Source: Geomonas propionica (GTDB lineage Bacteria; Desulfobacterota; Desulfuromonadia; Geobacterales; Geobacteraceae). Taken from it: a DNA stretch of 64,000 nt. The translations under genes were made by a program, and so were the position numbers. Positions 33,141 through 45,046 of this stretch are shown in pieces. The DNA is taken from positions 1-64,000 of the forward strand of contig NZ_JAEMHK010000012.1 of assembly GCF_016458235.1 (NCBI RefSeq), given 5' to 3'. Each line of letters opens with the position of its first letter. Positions within the stretch are counted from its first letter, which is position 1. The notes below the pieces were generated by a model. The model did not search any database, was not told the DNA's origin, and saw only the letters and a program-made list of their open reading frames with translations.

Positions 33141-33848
33141 ATGCAGCAACTGGTACTGATCCGACATGGCGAGAGCGTCTGGAACAAGGAGAACCTGTTC
33201 ACCGGCTGGACCGACGTCGAGCTGTCAGCGCAGGGAGAGGAGGAGAGCAGGAACGCGGGGCGGCTCCTGAAGGAGAAGGGCTTCGTTTTCGACGTCGCCT
33301 TCACCTCGATGCTGCGCCGGGCCATAGGGACACTCTGGATCATCCTGCGCGAGATGGACCTGATGTGGATCACGGAACAAAAGGATTGGCGCCTGAACGA
33401 GAGGCACTACGGGGCGCTGCAGGGGCTGAACAAGGCGCAGACGGCGGAGAAGTACGGGGAGGAGCAGGTGAAACTGTGGCGGCGCAGCTACCATGTCCGG
33501 CCGCCGGCACTTGAGGTGGGCGACCAGCGTTACCCCGGCCGCGACCCGCGCTACGCCTTACTGCCGCAGCACCTGATCCCGCGCACCGAGTGCCTGCAGG
33601 ACACAGTGGAGCGGGTGCTCCCCTGCTGGCAGCAGGTGATCGCGCCCGCCCTGCGCGAGTGCCGCCGCCCGCTCATCGTCGCCCACGGCAACAGCCTGCG
33701 CGCCCTGATCAAGTACCTGGACCGGGTCTCCGACTCGGACATCGTGCACCTGGAGATTCCGACCGGGACGCCCTTGGTGTACGAACTTGACGACGACCTG
33801 AAACCGATTCGCCACTACTACGCCACCGAAACCGGCGGCCCCGCCTAG
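33141..33848 (+). CDS. gpmA: 2,3-bisphosphoglycerate-dependent phosphoglycerate mutase
   Basis: 235 aa. Interconverts 3- and 2-phosphoglycerate in glycolysis and gluconeogenesis, cytoplasmic. The phospho-acceptor is in R8-H9-G10-E, the second catalytic histidine is H182 (AHGNS), and the dPGM signatures [10 protein letters not shown] and [16 protein letters not shown] are present. GGAGG lies nine bases before the ATG. Its last 4 nt overlap the end of the convergent PBP gene. Confidence 0.94.
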   Translation: MQQLVLIRHGESVWNKENLFTGWTDVELSAQGEEESRNAGRLLKEKGFVFDVAFTSMLRRAIGTLWIILREMDLMWITEQKDWRLNERHYGALQGLNKAQTAEKYGEEQVKLWRRSYHVRPPALEVGDQRYPGRDPRYALLPQHLIPRTECLQDTVERVLPCWQQVIAPALRECRRPLIVAHGNSLRALIKYLDRVSDSDIVHLEIPTGTPLVYELDDDLKPIRHYYATETGGPA

Positions 33849-35899
33849 CGCAGCACGTCCCCTTCAAGACCGGTAGCGCCGTCAGCGCCATCCTCCCCGC
33901 CGTCCTCGGCAGGTTCCTTGACCGGAGCCTCCTTCCCGGGAGCGGTGACGCCGGGCTGGGCCGGCGCGGCCGGCGTGACCGGCGTGACCGGCGGCATGGC
34001 GTCGCCGCCGTGCTTGGAGCAGTACGTGGTCGGCTCCGTTCCGGCGATGAAGTCCTCTTCCTTGGTGGTCGGGCATTCCGGGGTGGCGAGCTGGCCGGTA
34101 GTGGGGTCGATCTCGACGGTGACCACGCCTTCGGGCTTGGCGAAATCAGCCGCTGGCTTCCCGGCGCTGGCAACCCGCATGAACCGTTCCCAGATCGGCG
34201 CCGATACCGCGCCGCCGGTAAAGCCCCTCCCCCCCGGCTTCGGCTTGTCATAACCCACCCAGACCCCCGTGATCAGCTGCGGGGTGTACCCCACGAACCA
34301 GGCGTCGCGGTAGTCGTCGGTGGTCCCGGTCTTGCCGGCGGCAGGGTGCTGACGGGCAAAGTTCTTGAGCCCCTTGGCGGTGCCGTAGGTCAGCACGTCC
34401 TTCATCATCGAGGTGGTGACGAAGGCAGTGGCCGGCGAGAGTACCGGGGTCACCTGGGACGGATTCTCGTTCCAGCTCTTGCGGCTGCGGTCGAAGACGC
34501 GGATGATGGTGCGCCCCTCGCTGCGCATGCCGCCGTTGGCCAGGGGCGAATAGGCGGAGACCAGGTCGTTCAGGGTGACCTCGTCGGTGCCCAGGGCAAG
34601 CGAGAGGTCGTTGGGGGTGCGCAGGGTAAGCCCCAGGCGCCCGGCGAAGGTGACGAAGTTGTTCACCCCGAGCGATTCGAGCAGCTTCACCGTGATCACG
34701 TTGTTGGAGTGGGCGAGCGCCTGCCGAAGCGGCAGCTCCCCGAAACTCTTCTTCTCATAGTTGTGCGGCCGCCAGGCTTGGCCGTTCCCCTTGTTGTAGG
34801 AGACCGGGGCATCATCCACGAGGCTCGCCGGGGTGTACCCCTGCTCCAGCGCCGCCGCGAAGATGAGCGGCTTGATGGAGGAGCCGGGCTGGCGCTTGGC
34901 CAAGAAGGCGCGGTTGAAGCCCCCCTTGCCGTTGTCCACGCCCCCCACCGCGGCCAGCACGTCGCCGGTCTTCAGGTCCATGCAGATGAGCGCCCCCTGC
35001 AAGTTCGGGTTCACCTTTTTCACGCCCTCACGCAGCACCTGCTCCGCCTGCTTCTGCAGGTTCACGTCCATGGCCGAGATCACGTCCAGCCCGCCCTGCT
35101 CCACGATGTGCGCGCCGTAGCGCTCCACGAGTTGCTTGCGCAATAGTTCGAGATACCCCAGCGCCTGCCCCGGCTGGATCACCGTGGCAGGGTGCGCCTC
35201 GATCGCCCTTTTCTGCTGCGGCGTGATCATCTTGACCGCGACCATGCGGGAGAGCACCACGCTGCGCCGCGCGCTTACCTTGGCCAAGTCCCCCAGCGGG
35301 TTGTAGCGTCCCGGGTTCTTGGGCACTCCGGCCAGGATGGCGCATTCCGCCTCGGTGAGTTCTTCCGGGTTCTTGTCGAAATACTGCCGCGCCGCCTGGG
35401 CGATGCCCCAGGCGCCGTTGCCGAAGTAGATCTCGTTGAAATACATCTCCAAGATCTGGTCCTTGGTGTACTTCTTCTCGAAATCCATGGCGAGCTGCAC
35501 TTCCTTCACCTTGCGGTCGAGCGACTTCTCGCCGGTCAGGAACTTGTTCTTGATCAGCTGCTGAGTGATGGTGGAGCCACCCTCGGCAAGCCGCCCCTTG
35601 ACCACGTCCTTCACCAGGGCGCGGGCGATGCCACGCACGTCGATGCCGCCGTGTTCGTAGAAGCGGGCGTCCTCGGTGGCGACCAGCGCCTTGCGCAGGA
35701 AAAGCGGGATCCGGTCGATGGAGACCCAGTAGCGCTGGGTGGGGAGGATGCGCCCCACGTAGCGCTGCTGCCCGTCGAAGACCCGGATCGAGGTGTAGCC
35801 GGTCGGGAGTTCGGGATAGGTCGCGATGGAAGCGTGGGCGGAAACGGCGCAGGTGAGCGCCAGGAGGAGGAGAACCGGGGAGAAGAGCTTATTGAACAA
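33845..35899 (-). CDS. Class A penicillin-binding protein (PBP1A type)
   Basis: 684 aa. Bifunctional peptidoglycan synthase with a signal/anchor segment (residues 4-22) and a GT51 transglycosylase domain ([26 protein letters not shown]). The transpeptidase domain has SSIK (QPGSSIKP), SNN and KTGT. The tail is Ala/Pro-rich. The TTG at 35899 is chosen because AAAGGAG lies seven bases before it; an upstream in-frame TTG at 35929 lies inside an intergenic repeat and has no ribosome site. The sequence ends convergent with gpmA. Confidence 0.9.
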   Translation of the reverse strand: MFNKLFSPVLLLLALTCAVSAHASIATYPELPTGYTSIRVFDGQQRYVGRILPTQRYWVSIDRIPLFLRKALVATEDARFYEHGGIDVRGIARALVKDVVKGRLAEGGSTITQQLIKNKFLTGEKSLDRKVKEVQLAMDFEKKYTKDQILEMYFNEIYFGNGAWGIAQAARQYFDKNPEELTEAECAILAGVPKNPGRYNPLGDLAKVSARRSVVLSRMVAVKMITPQQKRAIEAHPATVIQPGQALGYLELLRKQLVERYGAHIVEQGGLDVISAMDVNLQKQAEQVLREGVKKVNPNLQGALICMDLKTGDVLAAVGGVDNGKGGFNRAFLAKRQPGSSIKPLIFAAALEQGYTPASLVDDAPVSYNKGNGQAWRPHNYEKKSFGELPLRQALAHSNNVITVKLLESLGVNNFVTFAGRLGLTLRTPNDLSLALGTDEVTLNDLVSAYSPLANGGMRSEGRTIIRVFDRSRKSWNENPSQVTPVLSPATAFVTTSMMKDVLTYGTAKGLKNFARQHPAAGKTGTTDDYRDAWFVGYTPQLITGVWVGYDKPKPGGRGFTGGAVSAPIWERFMRVASAGKPAADFAKPEGVVTVEIDPTTGQLATPECPTTKEEDFIAGTEPTTYCSKHGGDAMPPVTPVTPAAPAQPGVTAPGKEAPVKEPAEDGGEDGADGATGLEGDVLR

Positions 35900-35921
35900 G
35901 GTGCTACTCCTTTGGGAGGCC

Positions 35922-36005
35922 TCACGCAAAGACGCGAAGGCGCAAAGGTTAACCTAAAATGCCGCGTTAGTCGGTCCTGCTTTGCGGCTTCGCGGCTTTG
36001 CGTGA
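35922..36005. repeat. Inverted pair of a Geobacter-type GCAAAG repeat
   Basis: The left arm 35922-35947 (begins TCACGCAAAGACGCG) and right arm 35980-36005 (ends GGCTTTGCGTGA) are near-perfect reverse complements around a 32-nt spacer. A T-run follows at 36006-36014. Related copies are at 42879-42908 and 43722-43835. Confidence 0.75.
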
Positions 36006-36012
36006 CCTTTTT

Positions 36013-36546
36013 TTACCTGATCCCTTCGAGGTACCTGGTCACCTGCGCCGCCAGTTCGGGTGCATCCAACAGCACTGAAAGCTCCCGGTTCCGGGTCAGC
36101 GCCGCGTGGGACAGGTTGTGGCTGCCGATCATGACGTACCGATCGTCGATGACCACGGCCTTGGCGTGCGTGGTGCGCCTGCCACGCGGGAAGATCACCC
36201 GTACCCCCTGGCGCGCCAGATAACCGGCGGCGGCGCAGTTGTCGCTCCCGACCGAATCCTCCGCTTCCAGGATCACGGTGACGTCCACCCCGCGCCCCCT
36301 GGCCTGGGCCAGGTCCTGCGCGATCTGCGCCGGGAGGTTCCCCCTGCGCCCGGTGACCTTGAAAAGGTAAAAGGCGCAGATGATGCGCCTTTTCGCCCCG
36401 CGGATCCGCTCCGTGATCGCGCCGGAGTAGGCGCTGTCCGCCAGCAGCGTCGCCTGCGCGGGGGCGCTCAGGGCCGGCGCGGGACGGGCGGCCAGGAAAA
36501 CAACGGCCACAAGCCCCGCCACGCACCGGGTGAGCGTCCTGATCAC
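36013..36546 (-). CDS. Secreted single-HKD phospholipase D-like protein
   Basis: 177 aa. Signal peptide (hydrophobic [12 protein letters not shown], cut near ALS-A). One PLD domain with H127-x-K129-x4-D134 followed by GSHN, the short form seen in Nuc-type endonucleases and small PLD proteins that dimerise to build the active site. The substrate could be DNA or phospholipid; the sequence does not decide. It overlaps the end of dnaJ by 4 nt (ATGA), so it is probably translated from the same mRNA. Confidence 0.8.
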   Translation of the reverse strand: MIRTLTRCVAGLVAVVFLAARPAPALSAPAQATLLADSAYSGAITERIRGAKRRIICAFYLFKVTGRRGNLPAQIAQDLAQARGRGVDVTVILEAEDSVGSDNCAAAGYLARQGVRVIFPRGRRTTHAKAVVIDDRYVMIGSHNLSHAALTRNRELSVLLDAPELAAQVTRYLEGIR

Positions 36547-37664
36547 GTGAAAATGTCCATCACTTTGGCGAAGAAGTTCCTGCGCATCGGATTCACGTCC
36601 TCGCCGCTGATGCGCGCCAGCTCCTCCAGGAGCTCACGCTGCTGCTTGTTCAGGTTGATGGGGGTTTCCACCTTGGCGATGACCAGGTGGTCGCCGCGCC
36701 CGTATCCCTGCAGCGCCGGGACGCCCTTGCCGCGCATCCTGAATACGGCGCCGGACTGGGTTCCTTCCGGGATCTTCATGTTCACCTTGCCGTCCAGCGT
36801 GGGCACCTCGATCTCGCATCCCAGAGCCGCCTGGGTGAAGCTGATGGGGATCTCGCACACGACGTCGTTGTCTTCGCGCCGGAAGATGGAGTGTTCGCGC
36901 ACGGTGAGCGCCACGTAGAGGTCGCCGTTGGCGCCCCCCTTGACTCCCTGCCCCCCTTCGCCGGAGAGCTTGAGCCGGATGCCGGTCTCCACCCCGGCGG
37001 GTACCTTCACCGAGATGGACTTCTTGTCCCGCACAGTGCCGGTGCCGCGGCAGCTCGGGCACGGATGCTCCACCACGCGCCCTTCCCCGTTGCAATGCGA
37101 GCAGGTCTTGGAAACGCTGAAGAATCCCTGCTGGAAGCGCATCTGGCCCGCACCCTGGCAGGTGGGGCAGGTCTTGGGCTGAGTGCCGGCCTTGGCGCCG
37201 GAACCGTCGCAGGTCTCGCAGCGCTTGGCGTAGGGGATGTCGATCTTCTTCTCGACCCCGAAAGCGGCCTCTTCGAAGTTGATCTCCAGGTTGTACTGTA
37301 GGTCGTCGCCCCGCTTGCCGCGCGAGGTCTTCTGGCGCCCGCCGAACACCTCCCCGAAGATATCGCCGAAGATGTCGCCGAAAGGGGAACCGCTGAAGCC
37401 GCCGAAGGGGGAGCCGTTGAAGCCGCCGCCCCCCATGCCGGCATGGCCGAACTGGTCGTAGCGGGCGCGCTTCTCGGGATCGGACAGCACCTCATAGGCC
37501 TCGGAGACCTCCTTGAATCTATCCTCGGAGCTCTTGTCGCCGGGGTTCTTGTCCGGGTGGTGCTTGATGGCCAGACGCCGGTACGCCTTCTTGATTTCGG
37601 TCTCGGAGGCGTTTTTGTTCACCTCGAGCAGTTCGTAGTAATCCTGTTTTTCACCGTTTGCCAA
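36543..37664 (-). CDS. dnaJ: Chaperone DnaJ
   Basis: 373 aa. J domain with HPD at 36-38, a G/F-rich linker ([19 protein letters not shown]), four CxxCxGxG-type zinc repeats ([32 protein letters not shown]) and the C-terminal substrate-binding domain. Stimulates DnaK ATPase. The TTG at 37664 is preferred because GAGGG lies six bases before it; an upstream GTG at 37682 would add six residues with no ribosome site. Confidence 0.94.
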   Translation of the reverse strand: MANGEKQDYYELLEVNKNASETEIKKAYRRLAIKHHPDKNPGDKSSEDRFKEVSEAYEVLSDPEKRARYDQFGHAGMGGGGFNGSPFGGFSGSPFGDIFGDIFGEVFGGRQKTSRGKRGDDLQYNLEINFEEAAFGVEKKIDIPYAKRCETCDGSGAKAGTQPKTCPTCQGAGQMRFQQGFFSVSKTCSHCNGEGRVVEHPCPSCRGTGTVRDKKSISVKVPAGVETGIRLKLSGEGGQGVKGGANGDLYVALTVREHSIFRREDNDVVCEIPISFTQAALGCEIEVPTLDGKVNMKIPEGTQSGAVFRMRGKGVPALQGYGRGDHLVIAKVETPINLNKQQRELLEELARISGEDVNPMRRNFFAKVMDIFT

Positions 37665-37686
37665 AGTATGCCCTCGTAACACAAAG

Positions 37687-37714
37687 AGCAGCGTCCCATT
37701 TCATGAGACGCTGC
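37687..37714 (-). terminator. Hairpin between dnaK and dnaJ
   Basis: GCAGCGTC (37688-37695) pairs with GACGCTGC (37707-37714). On the minus strand it is followed by TCTTTGTG. It may lower dnaJ expression relative to dnaK or stabilise the dnaK mRNA end. Confidence 0.5.
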
Positions 37715-37785
37715 CCGTTGCGCGTTTTCATTTTCTAAATGCAGCGCCATCTTCTATCAAGTGGGCACCGGTTTGCAACCATTAC

Positions 37786-39705
<1,920 letters not shown>

Positions 39706-39779
39706 GTGATTGCCTCCTCATATGGTAACTATCGCTGTGCAAACTAGTCATGCCCCCGGCAAAAAACAAGGGGCGGGGA

Positions 39780-39852
39780 AAAAAAAGATAAAGACAAAGA
39801 TTAAGACTAAGGAAAGCCCACGAAGTTCTTAATCTTTATCTTTGTCTCATTC
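39780..39852. repeat. AT-rich inverted repeat between grpE and dnaK
   Basis: A purine-rich arm (AAAGATAAAGACAAAGATTAAGA, in part) around 39783-39808 is the approximate reverse complement of TTCTTAATCTTTATCTTTGTC around 39827-39848. It could form an mRNA hairpin at the grpE end. Confidence 0.5.
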
Positions 39853-39857
39853 TGCCG

Positions 39858-40424
39858 TTAAGCCGCCGGCTTAACGGCGACCGTGACCATGGCGGGACGG
39901 AGCAGCCGGTCGTTCAGCAGATACCCCTTCTGGAACACGTTCACGACGGTGTTGGGCTCCTGCTCCTCGCTCGGCACCTGGGTCATGGCCTGGTGAAAGG
40001 CAGGATCAAACGGGGTACCCGGCGGAGTTTCCACCGCGGTGACGCCGAACTTCTTCAAGGTGGAGACGAGCATGTTCAGGGTGAGTTTCACCCCCTCGAC
40101 GATGGGGTCGTCCTCGCTGGCGTGCTCGATGGCGCGCTCCAGGTTGTCCAGTGACGGCAGCAGCTCGGTGATGATCTGCTCGTTGCCGTACTTCAGGATC
40201 TCTTCCTTCTCCTTCTGCACCCGCTTCCGGTAGTTCTCCAGGTCGGCCCGCTCGCGCAGGTACTTGTCCCAGTTGCCCGCCGACTCAAGCCCCTTGGCGG
40301 CCAGGGCTTCCTCGAGTTCCTTGATGCGATCCGCATCCGACAGCGGCTGGGCGAGATCCACGTTGTCCTGCGCCGCCTCCGCCTTTTTGTCATGCTGGTG
40401 CGCATCGTGTTTTTTCTTGTCCAT
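39858..40424 (-). CDS. grpE: Nucleotide exchange factor GrpE
   Basis: 188 aa. A charged coiled-coil N-terminus (residues 30-90, [17 protein letters not shown]) is followed by the C-terminal beta domain ([31 protein letters not shown]). Releases ADP from DnaK. 25 nt after hrcA. Confidence 0.95.
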   Translation of the reverse strand: MDKKKHDAHQHDKKAEAAQDNVDLAQPLSDADRIKELEEALAAKGLESAGNWDKYLRERADLENYRKRVQKEKEEILKYGNEQIITELLPSLDNLERAIEHASEDDPIVEGVKLTLNMLVSTLKKFGVTAVETPPGTPFDPAFHQAMTQVPSEEQEPNTVVNVFQKGYLLNDRLLRPAMVTVAVKPAA

Positions 40425-40449
40425 CCCTTTGTACTCTCCTTTTCTCGCG

Positions 40450-41484
40450 CTACTCGGTTTCGAGCAGGCGGCTGATCAGTTTGGCGGTGTAATCGACGAT
40501 CGGGATCACCCGGCCGTACCCCATCCGGGTCGGGCCGATCACTCCGAGCACCCCGACCGTGTCCTTACCGGTCAGGTAGGTCGAGGTGACCAGGCTCATC
40601 CCCTCCATCTTGAGCAGGGGGGATTCCGAGCCGATGAAGATCTGCACCCCCTCGGCCTGCATGGAGCGGTCCAGCAGGTCCAGAAGGAGGCTCTTCTTCT
40701 CGAAGGCGCGGAAGATCTCGCGCATCTTGGCGGTGTCGGCGAATTCCGGCTGGTCCAGGATGTTCGCCTGTCCCTCCAGGAAGATCTCGGCGCTGTCGGT
40801 TCTGATGGTCTGCTCGGAGAGCGCCAGCGCCTTCGCCATCATTGAGTCGTAGCGCACCTTCTCGCTCTGCATCTCGGCTATCAGCCGTTCGCGCACCTGG
40901 GCTAGGGTCAGCCCCTGCAGCATCCCGTTCAGGTAGTTGGCCATGCGGACCAGATCCTCCTGCGGGAGCTCCTCCTCGGTTTCCAGGAGCCGATTCTGCA
41001 CGGTGCCGTTCTGCGAGACCAGGATGGCGAGGATGCGGTGGCTGGACAGCTTGACGAATTCCATCTGGTGGAAGACGTTGGCGGCCATCCGCGGCGCCAT
41101 CACCACCCCCATGTAGCTCGAAGTGGTGGAGAGGAGCCGGCTTGCTTCCTTGAGCATCTCGGCGGGATCCCTCCCCGCCATGCGGCAGCGCCTGCGGATC
41201 TCGTCGCGCTTGCCCGCAGTGAGATTCTGTTTCGCCTCCAGGATCGAATTGACGTAGAGGCGGTATGCCTTGTCGGTGGGGATGCGACCGGCGGAGGTAT
41301 GCGGCGAGGTCAAAAGCCCCATCTCCTCCAGGTCGGACATCACGTTGCGCACCGTGGCCGGCGAAAGCGCCAGCGCATGGCTGCGGGTAATGGTCCTGCT
41401 CCCTACCGGTTCGGCAGTCGTTATATAGTCCTCGATGACTGCTTCGAGGATTCTTTTACCCCTTTCGGAGAGCTGTTCTTCCAT
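40450..41484 (-). CDS. hrcA: Heat-shock repressor HrcA
   Basis: 344 aa. Winged-helix N-terminus ([43 protein letters not shown]) followed by the inserted dimerising domain and the ligand-like C-terminal domain. Represses the operon by binding CIRCE at 41506-41532. The ATG at 41484 has GAGGA about nine bases upstream; a TTG at 41499 is less likely. Confidence 0.94.
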   Translation of the reverse strand: MEEQLSERGKRILEAVIEDYITTAEPVGSRTITRSHALALSPATVRNVMSDLEEMGLLTSPHTSAGRIPTDKAYRLYVNSILEAKQNLTAGKRDEIRRRCRMAGRDPAEMLKEASRLLSTTSSYMGVVMAPRMAANVFHQMEFVKLSSHRILAILVSQNGTVQNRLLETEEELPQEDLVRMANYLNGMLQGLTLAQVRERLIAEMQSEKVRYDSMMAKALALSEQTIRTDSAEIFLEGQANILDQPEFADTAKMREIFRAFEKKSLLLDLLDRSMQAEGVQIFIGSESPLLKMEGMSLVTSTYLTGKDTVGVLGVIGPTRMGYGRVIPIVDYTAKLISRLLETE

Positions 41485-41505
41485 AGACGTGGTCCTCAAA
41501 AGCGT

Positions 41506-41532
41506 TTAGCACTCAAAAAGTTCGAGTGCTAA
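41506..41532. promoter_or_regulatory. CIRCE operator
   Basis: TTAGCACTC (41506-41514), nine-base spacer, GAGTGCTAA (41524-41532): exact consensus. It lies between the hrcA promoter and start codon, so the whole hrcA-grpE-dnaK-dnaJ-PLD run is expected to be HrcA-controlled. Confidence 0.97.
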
Positions 41533-41541
41533 ACGAACTTC

Positions 41542-41570
41542 AAGTTAGCAACGCGTCTTTGCTTTGTCAA
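41542..41570 (-). promoter_or_regulatory. hrcA operon promoter
   Basis: On the minus strand TTGACA (41570-41565), 17-nt spacer, TAACTT (41547-41542), placing the transcription start beside the CIRCE element. Confidence 0.75.
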
Positions 41571-41598
41571 GGGGTTCTCTGGCGAGATAAAAGCGGAT

Positions 41599-42744
41599 TT
41601 ACAGAAAGCGGGAAAAGATGCTGTTGGCGATGATTACCGAGCTGTCGGCGAGACGGATGCGCCCTCCGTCGGCGACCAGGAGACCGGCCTGCTGCAGCCG
41701 CTCCACCTCCGCCAACTGGCCTGCCAGTGCGTCCTCGCCGAAGCAAGCCTTGATGGGGGCGAGGTCCAGGCCGCTCAGGACGCGCAGCCCCAGGAAAAAG
41801 CTCTCGGCAACCGCGTCCTGTAGCGAGAGCTGCACCTCGTCCCGCTCGGGGAGAAGGCCCGCGGCGAGGGCGGTGCGGTAGTCGTCCAAGTCGGCGGCGT
41901 TGTTCCAGCGGCGCCCGAGGCCGTCGGGGTTCCAGAAGGAATGCGCGCCGGAGCCGAAACCGAGGTAGCTCTGCCGGCTCCAGTAGGATTGGTTGTGGCG
42001 GGAAAAGCGGCCGGGTCTGCCGAAGTTGGAGATCTCGTAATGGAGGTAGCCGGCGCCGGTCAAAAGCTCGGCCGTCGTCTCGAACATGCGCGCCGCCTCT
42101 TCCTCCCCCGGTAGGACCAGCTCCCCGCCCTGGTAGAGCTTCTCGAACGGGGTCCCCTCCTCGATGGAGAGCGCGTAGGCCGAAACGTGCTCGGGAGCGA
42201 GCGCGATCCCTTGGGCCAGCGCGGCGCGCCAGTCCTCAAGAGTCTGCCCCGGGAGGGAGTGCATCAGGTCGATGCTGATATTGTCGAAACCGGCCCGGCG
42301 TGCCTGGTCGAAAGCAGCCAGCGCCTGTGGCACGCTATGCGCACGGCCGAGCCTTTCCAGCAGGCGCTCCTCAAAGGACTGGATCCCCAGCGACAATCGG
42401 TTCACCCCCGCGGCCCGGTAGCCGGCCAGCCGCTCCGGGGTGAGGGTCCCCGGGTTCGCCTCCAGGGTCACCTCCGCCCCCTGCTCGAGGCCAAAGCGAA
42501 GCGCCGCCTGCTCGATCAGGCGCCCCACCAGCTCCGGCACCATGAGCGACGGCGTCCCGCCGCCGAGATACAGGGTCGGCGCCTGCACCGGCTCGGGGAG
42601 GGCCTCCTGGCGCAGCTCCATCTCGCGCAGCAAAAGCTCCACGTAGCCGTCCAGTTCGGCGCCGGACCAGGCGGTGGAATTGAAGTCGCAGTACAGGCAC
42701 TTTTTCAGGCAGAAGGGGAAATGTATATAGAGACCGGCTCTCAT
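41599..42744 (-). CDS. hemW: Radical-SAM haem chaperone HemW-like protein
   Basis: 381 aa. Starts RAGLYIHFPFC with the CxxxCxYC radical-SAM cluster motif (CLKKCLYC), then LYLGGGTPS, the VNRLSLGIQSF segment and the C-terminal HemW domain. The family binds and inserts haem; older annotations call it coproporphyrinogen III oxidase-like. The full CxxxCxYC and the following F favour HemW over HemN. The ATG at 42744 has AGGAG about ten bases upstream. Confidence 0.85.
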   Translation of the reverse strand: MRAGLYIHFPFCLKKCLYCDFNSTAWSGAELDGYVELLLREMELRQEALPEPVQAPTLYLGGGTPSLMVPELVGRLIEQAALRFGLEQGAEVTLEANPGTLTPERLAGYRAAGVNRLSLGIQSFEERLLERLGRAHSVPQALAAFDQARRAGFDNISIDLMHSLPGQTLEDWRAALAQGIALAPEHVSAYALSIEEGTPFEKLYQGGELVLPGEEEAARMFETTAELLTGAGYLHYEISNFGRPGRFSRHNQSYWSRQSYLGFGSGAHSFWNPDGLGRRWNNAADLDDYRTALAAGLLPERDEVQLSLQDAVAESFFLGLRVLSGLDLAPIKACFGEDALAGQLAEVERLQQAGLLVADGGRIRLADSSVIIANSIFSRFL

Positions 42745-42878
42745 GGCTCTCGCGCTCCTTGACACGCCAGCTAACGTTCTAGCAGATCCGCACTCTCCTT
42801 GTCACGCAAAAGCGCCGCAACTGCACGAAGATGCTTGAAATCCTCGATTAGGAAGATTACACTTCGAAACCTTCAGGC

Positions 42879-42908
42879 GCCTCACGCAAAGACGCAAAGG
42901 CGCAAAGG
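42879..42908. repeat. Single copy of the GCAAAG repeat
   Basis: CCTCACGCAAAGACGCAAAG followed by GCGCAAAGG, the same unit as at 35922-35947. It lies 17 nt upstream of the nitrilase start. Confidence 0.7.
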
Positions 42909-42925
42909 GAAAAACGGGAGGGGAC

Positions 42926-43705
42926 ATGCAGAAGAGCATCAAGGCGGCCGCGCTGCAGTTCAACATAGCGCTCGGAGACATCGACAAGAACCTCGCCTAC
43001 GTCACCGATAAACTGCGCCAGCTCGCCCGCGACGGGGTGGAACTCGCGGTCCTGCCGGAGATGTGGAGCTGCGGCTTCGACTACCGCCAGTTGAACCAGC
43101 TGGCCCTGCGTACCCCGGCCCTGGTGGAGCGGATACTGGCGCTTTCGGGGGAACTGGCCATGACCATCGTGGGGAGCCTGCCGGAGCCGCACGGCGAGAA
43201 GGTCTACAACACAGCCTACGTCGCCGACCGCGGCAGGTTGGCCGGCAGCTACCGAAAGATGCACCTCTTCGGCCTCATGCAGGAGGACCGGCACCTGGAC
43301 CGCGGCGACGCCGTCTGCCTGGTCGACACCAGCGTCGGCAAGATCGGCGTCATCATCTGCTACGATCTCCGCTTCCCGGAACTTACGCGCAGGCTTGCCG
43401 TGGACGGCGCCGAGATCATCGTCGTCACCGGCGAGTGGCCCAAGCCGCGCGAGGAGCACTGGCGCACCCTGATCCGCGCCCGCGCCATCGAAAACCAGCT
43501 CTTCGTGGTCGCCACCAACACCTGCGGCATGATCGGCAAGCTCGACTTCTTCGGCTCCTCGTTAATCGTCAACCCCAAAGGGGAGCTCCTGGCTGAAGGG
43601 GGCTACGAGAACTGTGAGCCGACCGCGCTCCTCGACCCCGCCGAGATCACCTCCTGGCGCGCAAGCATCAGCTGCTTTCAGGACCGGCGGCCGGAGTGCT
43701 ATTAG
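42926..43705 (+). CDS. Carbon-nitrogen hydrolase (nitrilase superfamily)
   Basis: 259 aa. The Glu-Lys-Cys triad is E45 (LPEMW), K111 (YRKMHLF) and C145 (ICYDLRFPE). The size and motifs fit omega-amidase (YafV/Nit2-like), hydrolysing a C-N bond of small amides such as alpha-ketoglutaramate; the substrate is inference. GGAGGGG lies six bases before the ATG. Cytoplasmic. Confidence 0.85.
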   Translation: MQKSIKAAALQFNIALGDIDKNLAYVTDKLRQLARDGVELAVLPEMWSCGFDYRQLNQLALRTPALVERILALSGELAMTIVGSLPEPHGEKVYNTAYVADRGRLAGSYRKMHLFGLMQEDRHLDRGDAVCLVDTSVGKIGVIICYDLRFPELTRRLAVDGAEIIVVTGEWPKPREEHWRTLIRARAIENQLFVVATNTCGMIGKLDFFGSSLIVNPKGELLAEGGYENCEPTALLDPAEITSWRASISCFQDRRPECY

Positions 43706-43721
43706 GGTAAAGCTAAAGGCC

Positions 43722-43835
43722 AAACGCGAAGGCGCAAAGGCGCAAAGCCACGAAGAAAAGACTTTGACAAAAGACTGAAGGTTTTAACTGCTTAAAGTCT
43801 TGGCGCCTTCGCGGCTCCGCGTCTTTGCGTTGAAG
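43722..43835. repeat. Inverted pair of the GCAAAG repeat upstream of tolQ
   Basis: The left arm (about 43722-43765, AACGCGAAGGCGCAAAGG at its start) and right arm (about 43796-43835, ending GCGTCTTTGCGTT) are reverse complements. Each arm also carries an AAAGTCTT/AAGACTTT end. Could form a long hairpin between the nitrilase and the tol promoter. Confidence 0.7.
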
Positions 43836-43881
43836 CTTTTGGATGTGCCTTGCCCCAGCGCCGCACGGCACGTGTTTCCTG

Positions 43882-43910
43882 TTGACTTCCCCAATGGTTC
43901 AGCATATTTT
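43882..43910 (+). promoter_or_regulatory. tol-pal operon promoter
   Basis: TTGACT (43882-43887), 17-nt spacer, TATTTT (43905-43910), 38 nt before the tolQ start. Confidence 0.65.
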
Positions 43911-43948
43911 TCCAGTTTGATTTCCATCTAACCGCGGAGGGTTGCTAC

Positions 43949-44623
43949 GTGGGCATGCTTGCATCGACCGGCCTGGTCGTAAAACTGGTACTTTTGCTGT
44001 TGCTCTATTTCTCGGTGGTCTCCTGGGGCATCATCTTCTACAAGCTGCTGCAGGTGTACCGCGCCAACGGCGCCTCCGAGCGCTTCCTGGAATTCTTCTG
44101 GAAAGCCAAGCGCTTCGACGCCATCAACTCGCAACTGGACCGCTTCGAGCACTCCCCCCTCACCGTCTTGTTCCAGGAGGGCTACGGCGAGCTTCGGAAA
44201 CTGCAGGAAAAGGTCGAGGAGAAGGCTGATCCGAACAGCGTCAGCACCGACCTCGGCGGGGTCGACAACATCGCCCGCGCCCTGCGCCGCGCCACCACGA
44301 TCGAAATCACCCGGCTGGAAAAGTACCTGACCTTCCTGGCCACCACCGGCGCCACCGCACCGTTCGTCGGCCTCTTCGGCACCGTCTGGGGCATCATGAC
44401 CGCCTTCGAGAAGATCGGCCAGAGTGGCTCCGCATCCCTGGCAGTCGTCGCCCCGGGCATCGCCGAGGCGCTCATCGCCACTGCCATCGGCCTGGTCGCC
44501 GCCATCCCGGCCGTCATGGGCTACAACCACTTCCAGCACAAGATCAAGGTGCTCATCTCCGAGATGGACAGCTTCTCCACCGAATTCCTCAACATCGTAC
44601 AGCGCAACTTCGCGGGGAGATAA
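43949..44623 (+). CDS. tolQ: TolQ, proton-channel subunit of Tol-Pal
   Basis: 224 aa. Three membrane segments (about residues 8-30, 125-150 with ATTGATAPFVGLFGTVWGIM, and 165-190 with LIATAIGLVAAIPAVMGY), the MotA/TolQ/ExbB family pattern. With TolR it uses the proton gradient to energise TolA. GTG start at 43949 with GGAGGG seven bases upstream. First gene of tolQ-tolR-tolA-tolB-pal-cpoB. Confidence 0.93.
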   Translation: MGMLASTGLVVKLVLLLLLYFSVVSWGIIFYKLLQVYRANGASERFLEFFWKAKRFDAINSQLDRFEHSPLTVLFQEGYGELRKLQEKVEEKADPNSVSTDLGGVDNIARALRRATTIEITRLEKYLTFLATTGATAPFVGLFGTVWGIMTAFEKIGQSGSASLAVVAPGIAEALIATAIGLVAAIPAVMGYNHFQHKIKVLISEMDSFSTEFLNIVQRNFAGR

Positions 44624-44626
44624 GCC

Positions 44627-45046
44627 ATGGAGTTCGGCAACAGGGAAAACGGCGATCGCGGCACCATGTCGCAGATAAACGTCACACCTCTGGTCGACGT
44701 CATGCTGGTGCTCTTGATCATCTTCATGGTCACCGCGCCGATGATGCAGCAGGGGGTCCAGGTCAACCTCCCCAAGGCGGACACCAAGTCGCTGGCGCCC
44801 AAGGAGGACACCCTGGTGGTCTCCGTCGAGCAGTCCGGCAAGACTTTCATCAACTCGACCGAGATTCCGGCTGACCAATTGAAAGACAAACTGACCACCA
44901 TGCTGGCCGGCCGCGAGAAGCGCGAGGTGTTCCTCAAGGCGGACCAGGCGGTCCCCTACGGTGACGTGGTCCGCGTCATGGCCCAGATCAAGGGAGCCGG
45001 CGTGGAGCGCCTGGGCATGGTGACGGAGTCCCCGCAACGCCGATGA
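44627..45046 (+). CDS. tolR: TolR, stator partner of TolQ
   Basis: 139 aa. One N-terminal membrane segment with the proton-carrying Asp (NVTPLVDVMLVLLIIFMV), then a periplasmic domain (FLKADQAVPYGDVVRVM). ExbD/TolR family; TolR is chosen from the operon. It starts 3 nt after tolQ and its end overlaps tolA by 4 nt. Confidence 0.93.
   Translation: MEFGNRENGDRGTMSQINVTPLVDVMLVLLIIFMVTAPMMQQGVQVNLPKADTKSLAPKEDTLVVSVEQSGKTFINSTEIPADQLKDKLTTMLAGREKREVFLKADQAVPYGDVVRVMAQIKGAGVERLGMVTESPQRR

Noticed and set aside
36106-36918. 270-codon plus-strand frame across PLD and dnaJ
   Set aside because: Shadow of two well-identified minus-strand genes.
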